This document shows positions 1 to 8,156 of a stretch of DNA of 64,000 nt, one piece after another. A model generated the notes under the pieces. It had not been told where the DNA came from and searched no databases. It saw only the letters and a list, made by a program, of their open reading frames with translations. The stretch's first letter is position 1. Each line of letters opens with the position of its first letter. Source of the DNA: Rhodococcus phenolicus (lineage in GTDB: Bacteria; Actinomycetota; Actinomycetes; Mycobacteriales; Mycobacteriaceae); contig NZ_LRRH01000005.1 in assembly GCF_001646785.1 (NCBI RefSeq), forward strand, positions 124,001-188,000, in the 5' to 3' direction. A program made the translations under genes and the position numbers.

Positions 1-1368
1 GGCCTGGACCGACACGTCGAGCGCCGAGACCGGTTCGTCGAGCACGAGCAGATCGGGTCGCAGTGCGAGCGCCCGGGCGATGGCGACTCGCTGCCGTTGC
101 CCACCCGACAGTTCCGCGGGCTTGCGGTCCAGGTGCGCCGTCGACAGCGCCACCTGATCGAGGAGGCGTCCGACGTGTTCGGTGCGCTCGGCTCGTGTGC
201 CGATGCCGAAGGCATCGAGCGGTTCGGCGACGATGTCGCGGATCCGCAGTTTCGGATCGAGCGACGCGTACGGGTTCTGATGCACGATCTGCACCCGGCG
301 GCGCAACGCCCGCAGTGCGCGTCCGCGGAGGCCGGTGATGTCGTCACCGTCGAACCGCACCTCTCCCGTGGTGGGACGCTCGAGCCGGATCGCGATCCGC
401 GAGACGGTGGACTTGCCGGATCCGGACTCTCCGACCAGCGACAGGGTGCCGCCGCGCGGAACCTCGAACGAGACGTCGCGCACGGCATGCAGCGACGACC
501 CCCGGGCGATGCGGAACGTCTTCGACACGTTCGAGACCGTGAGGATCGGGGCCGCCTTGCGCAGGGCGGGGCGTTCCGGTGCCTCCGCAAGACTCGGTGC
601 CGCCGCGACGAGCGAGCGCGTGTACTCGTGTTGCGGGTCGGCGAGTACCCGCGCGGCCGTTCCTGTTTCGACGACCCGTCCGGCCTTCATCACCACGATG
701 CGGTCGGCGCGGTCCGCAGCGACCCCCAGGTCGTGGGTGATGAGCAGCACTGCCGCGCCGGTCTCGGCGATTCGCGCGTCGAGGTGGTCGAGGATGCGGC
801 GCTGCACCGTCACGTCGAGCGCGCTGGTCGGTTCGTCCGCGATGACGAGGTCCGGGCGGCACGCGAGGGCGATACCGATGAGCACGCGCTGACGCTGCCC
901 GCCCGACAGTTCCTGCGGGTACTGCCCGGCGCGCAGTTCCGGATCGTCGAGGCCGGCGTCCTCGAGGATGCGCAGTGTTTCGATCCTGGCCGTGCGCCGG
1001 TCGGCGAGACCGTGGATCCGGAGCACCTCGGCGACCTGATCTCCCACGCGGAGGACGGGATTGAGCGAGGTCGTCGGATCCTGGGGAACGAACCCGATGC
1101 GTGCGCCGCGGAGGCGCTCGAAGGCACGCTCGGGCAGGTCGTTCAGCCGGGTGCCTTCGAAGGTCACCGATCCCGCGGTGACCCGTCCGGTGCCGGCGAG
1201 CAGACCGATGATCGCCTGGGCGGTCGTGGACTTGCCCGACCCCGATTCGCCGACCAGCGCCAGCACCTCGCCACGTGCCACGGTGAGATCGACGCCGTCC
1301 ACCGCGACCACCGGTTCGCGTGCCGATCCGTAGGCGACCTGCAGGTCGCGGATCTCGAGCAGTGTCAT
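1..1368 (-). CDS. Oligopeptide-type ABC transporter ATPase, two fused ATP-binding domains (partial)
   Basis: Powers the importer encoded by the next three genes upstream, at the inner face of the membrane. Two complete nucleotide-binding cores are fused in one chain, as in DppD-DppF fusions. The first Walker A is GESGSGKST at residues 40-48, followed by signature ELSGGQRQ. The second Walker A is near residue 313, and a second Walker B (LLVLDEPVSALD) lies in the last 60 bases visible. The gene runs off the left edge after about 456 residues, so the C-terminus is not seen. Its ATG overlaps the upstream permease stop by 4 bp (ATGA), showing translational coupling. Family assignment is firm; the substrate is not shown by this subunit. 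Confidence 0.93.
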   Translation of the reverse strand, partial: MTLLEIRDLQVAYGSAREPVVAVDGVDLTVARGEVLALVGESGSGKSTTAQAIIGLLAGTGRVTAGSVTFEGTRLNDLPERAFERLRGARIGFVPQDPTTSLNPVLRVGDQVAEVLRIHGLADRRTARIETLRILEDAGLDDPELRAGQYPQELSGGQRQRVLIGIALACRPDLVIADEPTSALDVTVQRRILDHLDARIAETGAAVLLITHDLGVAADRADRIVVMKAGRVVETGTAARVLADPQHEYTRSLVAAAPSLAEAPERPALRKAAPILTVSNVSKTFRIARGSSLHAVRDVSFEVPRGGTLSLVGESGSGKSTVSRIAIRLERPTTGEVRFDGDDITGLRGRALRALRRRVQIVHQNPYASLDPKLRIRDIVAEPLDAFGIGTRAERTEHVGRLLDQVALSTAHLDRKPAELSGGQRQRVAIARALALRPDLLVLDEPVSALDVSVQA

Positions 1369-2261
1369 CGCGCGCTCCTGTCCTCGACGGCGTGACCGAC
1401 GCGGTGGGCGGAGAGCACGACGGCCACGATGACCAGGCCCGGCAGCGTCGTCATCCACCACGCCGTGGCCAGGTAGTTGCGTCCCTCCGAGATGAGCGAC
1501 CCCCACTCGGGAGTGGGCGGGACGGCTCCGAAACCGAGGAAGCTCAGCGACGACACGGCGAGCACTGCCATCCCGAATTCCACGGCTGCAAGGGCCGTGA
1601 CGGGTGCGTACGAGTTGCGCAACACGTGACGGCGGAGCACGGTGTGCCACCGGACGCCGCATGCGAATGCCGCTTCGACGTACAGGGCCCTGCGTACTCG
1701 CAGTACTTCCGAGCGCATGACGCGCGCGAAGTTCGCCACGAGGCTCACACCGACCGCGATCGCGACGTTCATCGTGCCGAAGCCGAGTGCGGTGACCAGC
1801 GCGAGCGAGAGCAGCAGCGAGGGGATGGACAGCAGAACGTCGACGATGCGCATGAGTGCCGCGTCGAGGGCACCTCCGACCGCACCGGACAGGAGCCCGA
1901 AGAGCGAACCGACGAGCAGTGCGATCCCGACAGCGACGAGTGTCGCCGTGAGTGAGAGCCCGGCGCCGTGCACGACGCGCGTGTAGACGTCGCGGCCGAG
2001 ATTGTCGGTGCCGAACCAGTGTGCGGTGCTCGGTCCCTGCAGTTTCTCGGCGGGCACGCCCTGCAGCGGGTCACCGGAGGCGAACACCGACGGAAACAAC
2101 GCGAATCCCACTGCGAGAAGCAGGACGACCGAGGAGACCGAGAGCACGGTATTCCGTCGCAGCGCCGCCGCGACGGACGCGACACGGAACGTTCTGTGCG
2201 AGGCCGGTTCCGGCGGCGGCGAGGCCGCCGGTGCCGTCACGCGGATCAAGGTGTCAGACAC
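1365..2261 (-). CDS. Oligopeptide-type ABC transporter permease (DppC-like)
   Basis: Inner-membrane permease of 298 residues. After a hydrophilic N-terminus, a transmembrane helix at about residues 38-58 is followed by a periplasmic stretch with the DppC-typical HWFGTDNLGRDVYTR motif and then the BPD transport core. The EAA-type loop is around EAAFACGVRW. The GTG start overlaps the end of the DppB-like gene by 8 bp, so the two permeases are co-translated. It should pair with the DppB-like subunit to form the channel. Length and motifs match the family. Confidence 0.93.
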   Translation of the reverse strand: MSDTLIRVTAPAASPPPEPASHRTFRVASVAAALRRNTVLSVSSVVLLLAVGFALFPSVFASGDPLQGVPAEKLQGPSTAHWFGTDNLGRDVYTRVVHGAGLSLTATLVAVGIALLVGSLFGLLSGAVGGALDAALMRIVDVLLSIPSLLLSLALVTALGFGTMNVAIAVGVSLVANFARVMRSEVLRVRRALYVEAAFACGVRWHTVLRRHVLRNSYAPVTALAAVEFGMAVLAVSSLSFLGFGAVPPTPEWGSLISEGRNYLATAWWMTTLPGLVIVAVVLSAHRVGHAVEDRSAR

Positions 2262-3264
2262 GTGCTTCGACCTCCGGGAGAGTGTCGTCGTGAGCCGGGC
2301 GCTCCTCGGCCGATGCCGCGGCGTTGCGTTCGATGCCGTGCGTGATCCGCGGGTCGAGGAGGGGATAGAGCAGGTCGACGGCGAGGTTGACGAGCACGAA
2401 GACGGTGGCCGAGGACACGACTATTCCCTGCACCACGGGAATGTCCTGCGCCATCACCGACATCTGGGCGAGCCGTCCGATACCGGTGCGGGAGAACACG
2501 GTTTCGACGACCACGGATCCCGCGAGCAGGTTGCCGACGATGACGCCGGCGATCGTGAACGCCGGGATGCTCGACAGCTTCAGGGCGTGTCGCGCCTGGA
2601 TGCGCAGCCGTGATGCGCCTTTCGCGCGCGCGGCCTCGATGAACGGCTGCCGCCAGGTCGTCTGCAGGCTCGTCGCGAGCACCTGCGCGATCACCGCGCC
2701 GGTGGGCAGTGCGAGCGTGATCGCCGGAAGGATCACGGTTTCGATGCCCTGATCTCCGAAGGCAGGGAACAGTTTCAGTCGGAACGAGAAGAGTTGCAAC
2801 AGGATCAGGCCCACCCAGAAGGTCGGCACGGCCACCCCGAGAGGGGGAAGCGAGAACAGCAGGTTCCGCAACCATCCGGCACGTGTGTAGGTCGCGAGGA
2901 ATGCGACCGCCGTGCCGAACACCAGGGCGAGCACCAGTGCTGTGCCCGCCAGTACGAGAGTGCTCGGCAGGGCAGCCGCGATCGCGTCGGTCACCTGCTG
3001 ACCGGTGGAGATGGAGATGCCGAAGTCACCCTGGACCGCGTGGCTCAGCGCATTCCAGTACTGCACCGGGACCGGCTGATCCAGGCCGTAGCGCGCCTGG
3101 AGCTGTTCGATCGCAGCGGCATCGACGGGGGTGCCGGCGTCGGCACCGGCCGCGATGCTCACCGGATCGGACGGCAGCAGATAGAGCACCGCGAACGACA
3201 CCGTGAATGCCGCCCACAGCACACCGACGGCCTGGAACAGGCGGAACCCGAGGTAGCGCACCAT
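2254..3264 (-). CDS. Oligopeptide-type ABC transporter permease (DppB-like)
   Basis: Inner-membrane permease of 336 residues with an N-terminal transmembrane helix (residues 5-30), a short external domain, and a C-terminal BPD core with about five helices. The EAA loop reads EAARAKGASR. DppB proteins have this size and arrangement. The start is an ATG 3 bp after the stop of the solute-binding gene, so the operon reads binding protein, DppB, DppC, ATPase. Substrate specificity is set by the binding protein, not by this subunit. Confidence 0.93.
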   Translation of the reverse strand: MVRYLGFRLFQAVGVLWAAFTVSFAVLYLLPSDPVSIAAGADAGTPVDAAAIEQLQARYGLDQPVPVQYWNALSHAVQGDFGISISTGQQVTDAIAAALPSTLVLAGTALVLALVFGTAVAFLATYTRAGWLRNLLFSLPPLGVAVPTFWVGLILLQLFSFRLKLFPAFGDQGIETVILPAITLALPTGAVIAQVLATSLQTTWRQPFIEAARAKGASRLRIQARHALKLSSIPAFTIAGVIVGNLLAGSVVVETVFSRTGIGRLAQMSVMAQDIPVVQGIVVSSATVFVLVNLAVDLLYPLLDPRITHGIERNAAASAEERPAHDDTLPEVEARV

Positions 3265-3267
3265 GTT

Positions 3268-4896
3268 CTACTCGCTCAGCCAGGTGTCGAAGAACTGCAG
3301 CCGAGCCGACGCCTCGAACTTCAGGTCCGCCACGTTCGGTCCGGCACCGATCGCCTGCGACAGTTCGACGGTGGGGATCCACAGGCCGTTGTCGAGAACG
3401 AGCTGCTGTGCCTGCTCGATGAGGGCGGCACGAGCATCCGGATCCGTCGTGGACAGTTGGCGGTTCAGCACGTTGTCGAGCTCGGGGATCGGGCCACGCC
3501 GGTTGAGGTTGCGACCGTCCAGGCCGAACGCGGTGCGCAGGATGTCACCGTCGGCGCGGGTGCTGTTGTAGTAGGTCGACTCGTAGTCACCGGCATTCTG
3601 CCGGGCGGTGCTCTCGGGAGTGGAGACGAGGTCGAGCTGCAGGTCGATGCCGACCGCACGCAACTGCTGCTGCACCAGTTCGAGAATCGCCTGGTTGCCG
3701 GCGAACACGGAGCTGAAGAGCACCGGGAAGCTCAGGCGCTGCCCGTCCTTGACGCGGATTCCGTCGGGGCCGGGCACCCAGCCCGCGTCGCCGAGGATCT
3801 TCTCCGCTTTCTGTGGGTCGTGGGTGACGTCGGCGAGTTCGAGATATCCGGGAGTCGCGGACGCGAGGGTGCCGGCGGCGGGGCGGAAGTCGGGACCGAG
3901 GACGGTGTCGACGAGTTCCTGCCGGTCGATCGCCGGAATCAGTGCGCTCCGGACGGCCGGATCGGCGAGTACGCCGCGGCTGACGTTGGGCTGGAATCCG
4001 AACGGAATGCCCGGGTTCGGCGTGGTGAGGATGCGGCCGCCGGCACCTTCGATCTGCGGGGCGTCCTGCGGTAGCGCATCCGAGATCCCGTCGAGCTGCC
4101 CGGACGCGAGCGAGCCGGTGCGGACTCCGGATTCGGGAACGATGGTGAATTCGATCCGGTCGAGGTACGCCTCACCGTCGTGTCCGAACGCCTCGGACCC
4201 CCACGCATATCCAGCACGCTTGACGAGCGTCGCGGACCTGTCCTGCTGGTAATCCTCGTAGACGAACGGCCCGGTGCCGGAAAGCTCTCCCGCGCAGCGC
4301 TCCTCGGCACTCTTCGCGGTGTCCGCAGCCGAGAGCAGACCGAGTTGGTGGCTGGCGGTGGCCTGCAGGAAAGGCGCGTTCGGAGCCGAGAAGTTCACCT
4401 GAGCGGTGCGGTCGTCGACGACAGTGGTTCCGGTGTACCCCGCGAGGAAACCGACGGCCTGGGGTGCCTTCACTCCGCCGAGGGTGTTCACGATCGCGTC
4501 GAAGTTCTTCTTCACGGAGTCCGCGGTGAACGGGGTGCCGTCGCTGAAGGTCACCCCGTCCTTCAGGCGGAAGGTGAACTGCGTGCCCTCGGCGTTCGAT
4601 TCCCAGCTCTCCGCCAGCCACGGCACGATCGCACCGGTCTCGGGATCCTGGTCGGTGAGCGAGTCGACGACCTGCCGGGCAACGTAGATGGTCTGGTTGC
4701 TGCCGGCCTGAGCCGGATCCGCGCAGGTCGGTGCCTGCGACAGCCCGTACCGCAGAGTGCCGCCGGGCTGTGGATCCCCGCTGGGCTCCGAGGTCGCCGC
4801 AGTGCCGGACCCGCACGCGGTCAGTGCTGCGCCCAGCACAGCCGCTGCAGCCGCCGTGACGACGAGCCGGGACACAGAAGAGGACAAGATGGACAA
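3268..4896 (-). CDS. Solute-binding lipoprotein of the oligopeptide/nickel family (SBP_bac_5)
   Basis: Extracellular receptor of the importer, 542 residues. A lipoprotein signal peptide ends in LTAC with the lipidated Cys at residue 28. The mature part has family 5 features (GGTLRYGLSQAP near the N-terminus, then LAESWE and FRLKDGVTFSDGTP). I chose the TTG at 4894-4896 because GGAG lies 7 nt upstream; a second in-frame TTG three codons later is possible. A cysteine-containing leader ORF (4984-5070) ends 87 bp upstream of the start, which suggests a sulfur-containing ligand such as a thio-peptide or organosulfur compound. That ligand is inference; the fold assignment is firm. Confidence 0.9.
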   Translation of the reverse strand: MSILSSSVSRLVVTAAAAAVLGAALTACGSGTAATSEPSGDPQPGGTLRYGLSQAPTCADPAQAGSNQTIYVARQVVDSLTDQDPETGAIVPWLAESWESNAEGTQFTFRLKDGVTFSDGTPFTADSVKKNFDAIVNTLGGVKAPQAVGFLAGYTGTTVVDDRTAQVNFSAPNAPFLQATASHQLGLLSAADTAKSAEERCAGELSGTGPFVYEDYQQDRSATLVKRAGYAWGSEAFGHDGEAYLDRIEFTIVPESGVRTGSLASGQLDGISDALPQDAPQIEGAGGRILTTPNPGIPFGFQPNVSRGVLADPAVRSALIPAIDRQELVDTVLGPDFRPAAGTLASATPGYLELADVTHDPQKAEKILGDAGWVPGPDGIRVKDGQRLSFPVLFSSVFAGNQAILELVQQQLRAVGIDLQLDLVSTPESTARQNAGDYESTYYNSTRADGDILRTAFGLDGRNLNRRGPIPELDNVLNRQLSTTDPDARAALIEQAQQLVLDNGLWIPTVELSQAIGAGPNVADLKFEASARLQFFDTWLSE

Positions 4897-4924
4897 CGAC
4901 GGGCTCCATGATCTGGACAGTGCA

Positions 4925-4951
4925 CCGGCGGCGTGACGCGAGCGGCGCCGG
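4925..4951 (-). promoter_or_regulatory. Hairpin between leader ORF and transporter operon
   Basis: CCGGCG and CGCCGG form a six-pair stem, with one more G-U pair on the RNA and a 15-nt loop, in the 87-bp gap between the leader ORF stop and the TTG of the binding-protein gene. There is no U-run after it. It is therefore more likely a structure affecting ribosome access or Rho action than an intrinsic terminator. A regulatory role is inferred only from its position downstream of a cysteine leader. Confidence 0.35.
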
Positions 4952-4983
4952 CGGGCGGAAGGAAGGTGGATTCGACGCGGATC

Positions 4984-5070
4984 TCAGCGACCGCGACACC
5001 TGGCCCCGCAGTGGCGGCACAGGTCGACGTGGATGCGTTCCCACGCATCCACCAGGCCGTCGCTCGTCAT
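4984..5070 (-). CDS. Cysteine-containing leader peptide, probable attenuator
   Basis: A 28-codon ORF starting at ATG 5068-5070, with GGAGG ending 5 nt upstream. The C-terminal half is ERIHVDLCRHCGARCRGR, with Cys at 18, 21 and 25. Short ORFs with an R/I-H-V-D-L-x-R core and cysteines near the stop occur ahead of sulfur-assimilation and sulfonate-use operons in actinobacteria, where ribosome stalling at Cys codons is thought to report cysteine shortage. Here it precedes a four-gene ABC importer. The ORF and Shine-Dalgarno site are directly visible; the attenuation mechanism is inferred by analogy. Confidence 0.7.
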   Translation of the reverse strand: MTSDGLVDAWERIHVDLCRHCGARCRGR

Positions 5071-5417
5071 CTTCTCCTCCATCGTTCCCGGCGGTAGCAC
5101 CCTCACCTGCCGGAGCAGGGGGTTGCTGCGACGTCGTCGAGCCAGGTCTCTCGGTCGCTCTGGATGGTCGTTGCAGACGGTAGCGACCTCCCGGTCCACG
5201 GAATACCTTTTCCGTCATCGCGATCGAAACCTGTCCGGCGATACCGGCGGTCACCGGCGGCAGCGCGAATGTGGTCATTCGCCTCGCAAGGGCACCGACG
5301 ACACCGCGTGTTCGCGATGCCACGGGGAAAAACGGGCGGGGAGAAAACGTATGTGTGGGGGTCTCCAGGTCGCTCCGGTTGGTTCGTTCCGAATCCAGGC
5401 GTCCGGGCGCAACCGGA
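5071..5417. other. Non-coding stretch upstream of the leader ORF
   Basis: I see no convincing gene on either strand. It should contain the promoter of the minus-strand leader/ABC operon. The 5200-5420 part, near the degraded ATPase remnant, has no recognisable coding signal and may be further decayed sequence. Confidence 0.5.
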
Positions 5418-5745
5418 TCACCTTTCCCTCGACGCGATTCGAATTCTGCCTCGGCCGGGGATATTCGCCGAATCGATCTGAGCCGACATGTTGAGCAGGC
5501 CGTGGACCTGGGTGGCGGCGTTACCCGGTATCCGGTTGTTCAGTCCCTTCGGTGCCTGCGTGGTGAAGACGAGACCCAGACCGGTAATTGCGGGCCTGGG
5601 AGGCGAGGGCCAGCGTGCTCAGCGTGCACGCGCTGGTCTGGCCGGACGGCGCGAACGTCTGCGCTTCGTCCATCACGAACAGACCTCCCAGCGGTCGTTC
5701 ACCGGCAGGGTTCTTCTCGATCCAGGCGAACGGTTGACGAACCCT
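5418..5745 (-). pseudogene. Remnant of a HerA/DUF853-like ATPase, frameshifted
   Basis: Two adjoining minus-strand frames encode one recognisable protein segment. The first (5584-5745) contains PLGGLFVMDEAQTFAPSG, the Walker B region of HerA-type helicase ATPases, running into LALASQARNY. One extra base at 5583 breaks the frame. The second frame (5582 down to a stop at 5418) continues with GLGLVFTTQAPKGLNNRIPG and then VHGLLNMSAQIDSANI, the expected continuation. The N-terminal Walker A part and the C-terminus are missing, so only about 90 codons of a protein of roughly 500 residues survive. It is a decayed fragment, not a functional gene. Confidence 0.7.
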
Positions 5746-5768
5746 ACAGCCGGCAGGGCCCGCGGAGT

Positions 5769-6134
5769 TCAGCCGGTTTCGGCCGCCCACGCGATCGCGG
5801 CGGTGCGCTCGGCCAGCGGGAAGCGCTTGAATTCCCCGGGCGTCATCCACCCGAACAGGGAAGTCACGGTGACCATCCAGTCCAGGTCGGTGACGAGCGC
5901 GATCCGCTCCCAGCGGGTGAGGTGCTCGACGCCGAGTTTCATGTCGTCCCATGCCGCGCCCGCGGAGACCCCGTCGAACCGCTCGAACACCAGCACTATC
6001 CGGATTCCGCCGCCTCGATCGCAGATTTCGCGCACGGCGGGCATCAGCACGTTCTCGTAGTCGGAGGCTTCGAGCCGGCCCACCGCCTCGAAGCCGAGGA
6101 CACCGTCGGGTAGGTCTCGGATCGGTTCGAGCAT
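5769..6134 (-). CDS. SpoIIAA-like (STAS-fold) protein
   Basis: A 121-residue cytoplasmic protein with the pattern of the SpoIIAA-like family: LPDGVLGFEAVGRLEASDYENVLMPAV at the N-terminus (positions 8-34) and a central IRIVLVFERFDG strand. The WERIALVTDLDWM segment and the C-terminal MTPGEFKRFPLAERTAAIAW also match. These proteins are related to the anti-sigma antagonist/CRAL-TRIO fold, but their ligands are mostly unknown. It is monocistronic, divergent from the TauE/SafE gene, and lies just upstream of the ATPase remnant. Start ATG 6132-6134. Confidence 0.8.
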   Translation of the reverse strand: MLEPIRDLPDGVLGFEAVGRLEASDYENVLMPAVREICDRGGGIRIVLVFERFDGVSAGAAWDDMKLGVEHLTRWERIALVTDLDWMVTVTSLFGWMTPGEFKRFPLAERTAAIAWAAETG

Positions 6135-6457
6135 GGCGACAACGGTACCGCGGCGGGCTGCCGGACAGAGCCGATTGCGGCAATCGGGCCGGGTACTTCT
6201 CGAACGGGTGCGGCCCGATCGCCTCGGCGGGGCGCCCGGATTGGACAGGGCGGAGTCCCGGCCGCGAGATACAACGCGACCGCTTCGGGCTGCCGCCAGC
6301 CGGTGGTCAGGTAGATTCGAACGTTCTTCTCGCGCACCCCTCCCGCGCGCGGGTGATGGGAACCGATATTCGGTCTGTCCGGGTGAAGGTTCCCCCCACC
6401 GGGCAGCGCGAGGTGGACGGTGAGGGACGACGGCGGCCGGTCCGTAGACTCCTCGCG
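6135..6457. other. Divergent intergenic region, no gene seen
   Basis: The 323 bp between the divergent SpoIIAA-like and TauE/SafE genes should carry both promoters. I see no convincing ORF, repeat or RNA structure here. A longer in-frame extension of the TauE/SafE gene runs through it, but its translation is arginine-rich and low complexity, unlike a protein N-terminus. Confidence 0.45.
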
Positions 6458-7231
6458 GTGACTGCGTTCGAACTGTTTCTCGTCGCCCTCGCCGGCCTGG
6501 GTGCCGGCGCGATCAACGCCCTCGTCGGCTCCGGCACCCTCATCACGTTCCCGACTCTCGTGGCGTTCGGTTTGCCGCCGGTGACTGCGACGATGTCGAA
6601 TGCGGTGGGGCTCGTCGCCGGTGGCGTGTCGAGCACGTGGGGATACCGGCGCGAACTGCGCGGTCAGTGGCCGCGTCTGCGCTGGCAGATTCCGGCATCG
6701 CTGACCGGCGCGGTCCTCGGGTCGTGGCTGCTGTTGCACCTGCCGGAGTCGGCGTTCGAGACGATCGTGCCGGTCCTCATGGTGCTCGCACTGATTCTCG
6801 TTGTGCTGCAACCCAAACTGCAGAAGTGGGTGCTGGCGCGGGCCGGCGGGAACCGTGACGACCACATCGGACCGGTGCGCATGACGATTCTCGTCGCCGG
6901 CACCTTCGCCATCGGTGTGTACGGGGGCTATTTCACCGCAGCGCAAGGAATTCTGCTGATGGGCCTGTTCGGTGCGCTGCTGCACGACAACATCCAGCGG
7001 CAGAACGCGGCGAAGAACCTGCTCTCGCTCCTGGTGAACATCGTCGCGGCCACCGCGTACACCCTCGTTGCGTTCGACCGGATCGACTGGACGGTCGCCG
7101 GGCTCATCGCGGTCGGTTCGCTGATCGGCGGCGCGCTGGGTTCGCGCTACGGCCGGCGGCTGTCGCCCGCGGCGCTGCGCGGCGTCATCGTCGTCGTCGG
7201 CCTGATCGGCCTCTACCGCCTGCTGGCGTGA
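6458..7231 (+). CDS. TauE/SafE-family (sulfite exporter-like) membrane permease
   Basis: A 257-residue integral membrane protein with about eight predicted helices. The family hallmark GLGAGAINALVGSGTLITFP is near the N-terminus (residues 12-31), and the repeated half contains YGGYFTAAQGILLMGLFGAL. The family moves anions such as sulfite, sulfoacetate or other organosulfonates. The GTG at 6458 was chosen because it opens the first hydrophobic helix directly (VTAFELFLVALAG); no strong Shine-Dalgarno site is visible. It is followed after 20 bp by the HAD phosphatase gene. Substrate is unknown. Confidence 0.88.
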   Translation: MTAFELFLVALAGLGAGAINALVGSGTLITFPTLVAFGLPPVTATMSNAVGLVAGGVSSTWGYRRELRGQWPRLRWQIPASLTGAVLGSWLLLHLPESAFETIVPVLMVLALILVVLQPKLQKWVLARAGGNRDDHIGPVRMTILVAGTFAIGVYGGYFTAAQGILLMGLFGALLHDNIQRQNAAKNLLSLLVNIVAATAYTLVAFDRIDWTVAGLIAVGSLIGGALGSRYGRRLSPAALRGVIVVVGLIGLYRLLA

Positions 7232-7251
7232 GCGGATGAGAAAATGAAGCG

Positions 7252-8055
7252 GTGAGTACACCCGAGGACAACACCGCCACCGCCTGGACCTATCTGATGG
7301 ACATGGACGGCGTGCTCGTCCACGAGGACGCACTGATCCCCGGCGCGGACGCCTTCCTCGGCGAACTGCGTTCCAACGGAACACCGTTCATGGTCCTGAC
7401 CAACAACTCGATTCGCACTCCGCGTGATCTGCGCGCCCGGCTGCTGCGCACCGGCCTCGACATCCCGGAGGAATCGATCTGGACGTCGGCGCTCGCGACC
7501 GCGACATTCCTCGCGAACCAGCGACCGGAAGGGACCGCCTACGTCGTCGGCGAATCGGGGCTGACGACAGCACTGCACGACATCGGATACGTGCTCACCG
7601 ACCGCGACCCCGACTACGTGGTGCTCGGCGAGACCCGAACCTACTCGTTCGAGGCGATCACCACGGCTATCCGGCTCGTGGAGCGCGGCGCCCGGTTCAT
7701 CGCGACGAATCCCGACCCGACGGGCCCGTCACTCGAGGGGTCGCTGCCGGCGACCGGTGCCGTCGCCGCGTTGATCACGCGAGCGACCGGCCGCGAACCG
7801 TACTTCGTGGGCAAACCGAACGCGCTCATGATGCGGTCCGCCCTGCGCGCGATCGGTGCGCATTCGGCGTCGACGGTGATGATCGGCGACCGCATGGACA
7901 CCGACATCGTCGCCGGTCTCGAAGCGGGACTTCAGACGCTGCTGGTCCTCACCGGCATCTCGACGCGCACCTCGGTGGAGCTGTATCCCTACCGGCCGAC
8001 GCGGATCGTCGAGTCGGTCGCGGATCTGGTCGGCCGCACCACGAATCCGTTTTGA
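7252..8055 (+). CDS. HAD-superfamily subfamily IIA phosphatase (NagD-like)
   Basis: A 267-residue cytoplasmic hydrolase with the HAD signature DMDGVL, nucleophile Asp17 and general acid Asp19. Motif II is VLTNN, and GDRMDTDIVAG near the C-terminus carries the Mg-binding aspartates; NPDPTGPSLEG fits the type IIA cap domain. NagD-like enzymes dephosphorylate small phosphates such as nucleoside monophosphates or sugar phosphates; which one is acted on here cannot be told. GTG start at 7252, in the same direction as the TauE/SafE gene 20 bp upstream, probably co-transcribed. The gene ends at a pair of strong hairpins. Confidence 0.88.
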   Translation: MSTPEDNTATAWTYLMDMDGVLVHEDALIPGADAFLGELRSNGTPFMVLTNNSIRTPRDLRARLLRTGLDIPEESIWTSALATATFLANQRPEGTAYVVGESGLTTALHDIGYVLTDRDPDYVVLGETRTYSFEAITTAIRLVERGARFIATNPDPTGPSLEGSLPATGAVAALITRATGREPYFVGKPNALMMRSALRAIGAHSASTVMIGDRMDTDIVAGLEAGLQTLLVLTGISTRTSVELYPYRPTRIVESVADLVGRTTNPF

Positions 8056-8056
8056 C

Positions 8057-8091
8057 GTCGCCTCCCGGCCCCCACCGGGCCGGAAGGCGAC
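8057..8091. terminator. Strong hairpin after the HAD phosphatase gene
   Basis: Two 7-bp arms (GTCGCCT/AGGCGAC and CCGGCCC/GGGCCGG) are separated by a single mismatch and close on a 5-nt loop. The hairpin starts 2 bp after the plus-strand stop codon. There is no T-run, as is usual in high-GC actinobacteria. It lies between convergent genes and could act in either direction. Confidence 0.7.
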
Positions 8092-8095
8092 GACG

Positions 8096-8132
8096 CCCCG
8101 CCGCCGAGAGGATGAGGCTCTCGGTGGCGGGG
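8096..8132. terminator. Second strong hairpin, on the porin side
   Basis: Arms CCCCGCC/GGCGGGG and CCGAGAG/CTCTCGG with one G-T position between them, and a 7-nt loop. It starts 4 bp after the first hairpin ends and lies 25 bp from the stop of the minus-strand porin gene, so it probably serves that gene. Confidence 0.7.
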
Positions 8133-8156
8133 CCGGCTACCTGTCGGAGTTGCCTG

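Noticed and set aside
97-1395. Long plus-strand open frame opposite the first ABC ATPase
   Set aside because: The translation is arginine/aspartate-rich with no domain, while the minus strand encodes unmistakable Walker A, signature and Walker B motifs. GC-rich third positions keep antisense frames open throughout the window.
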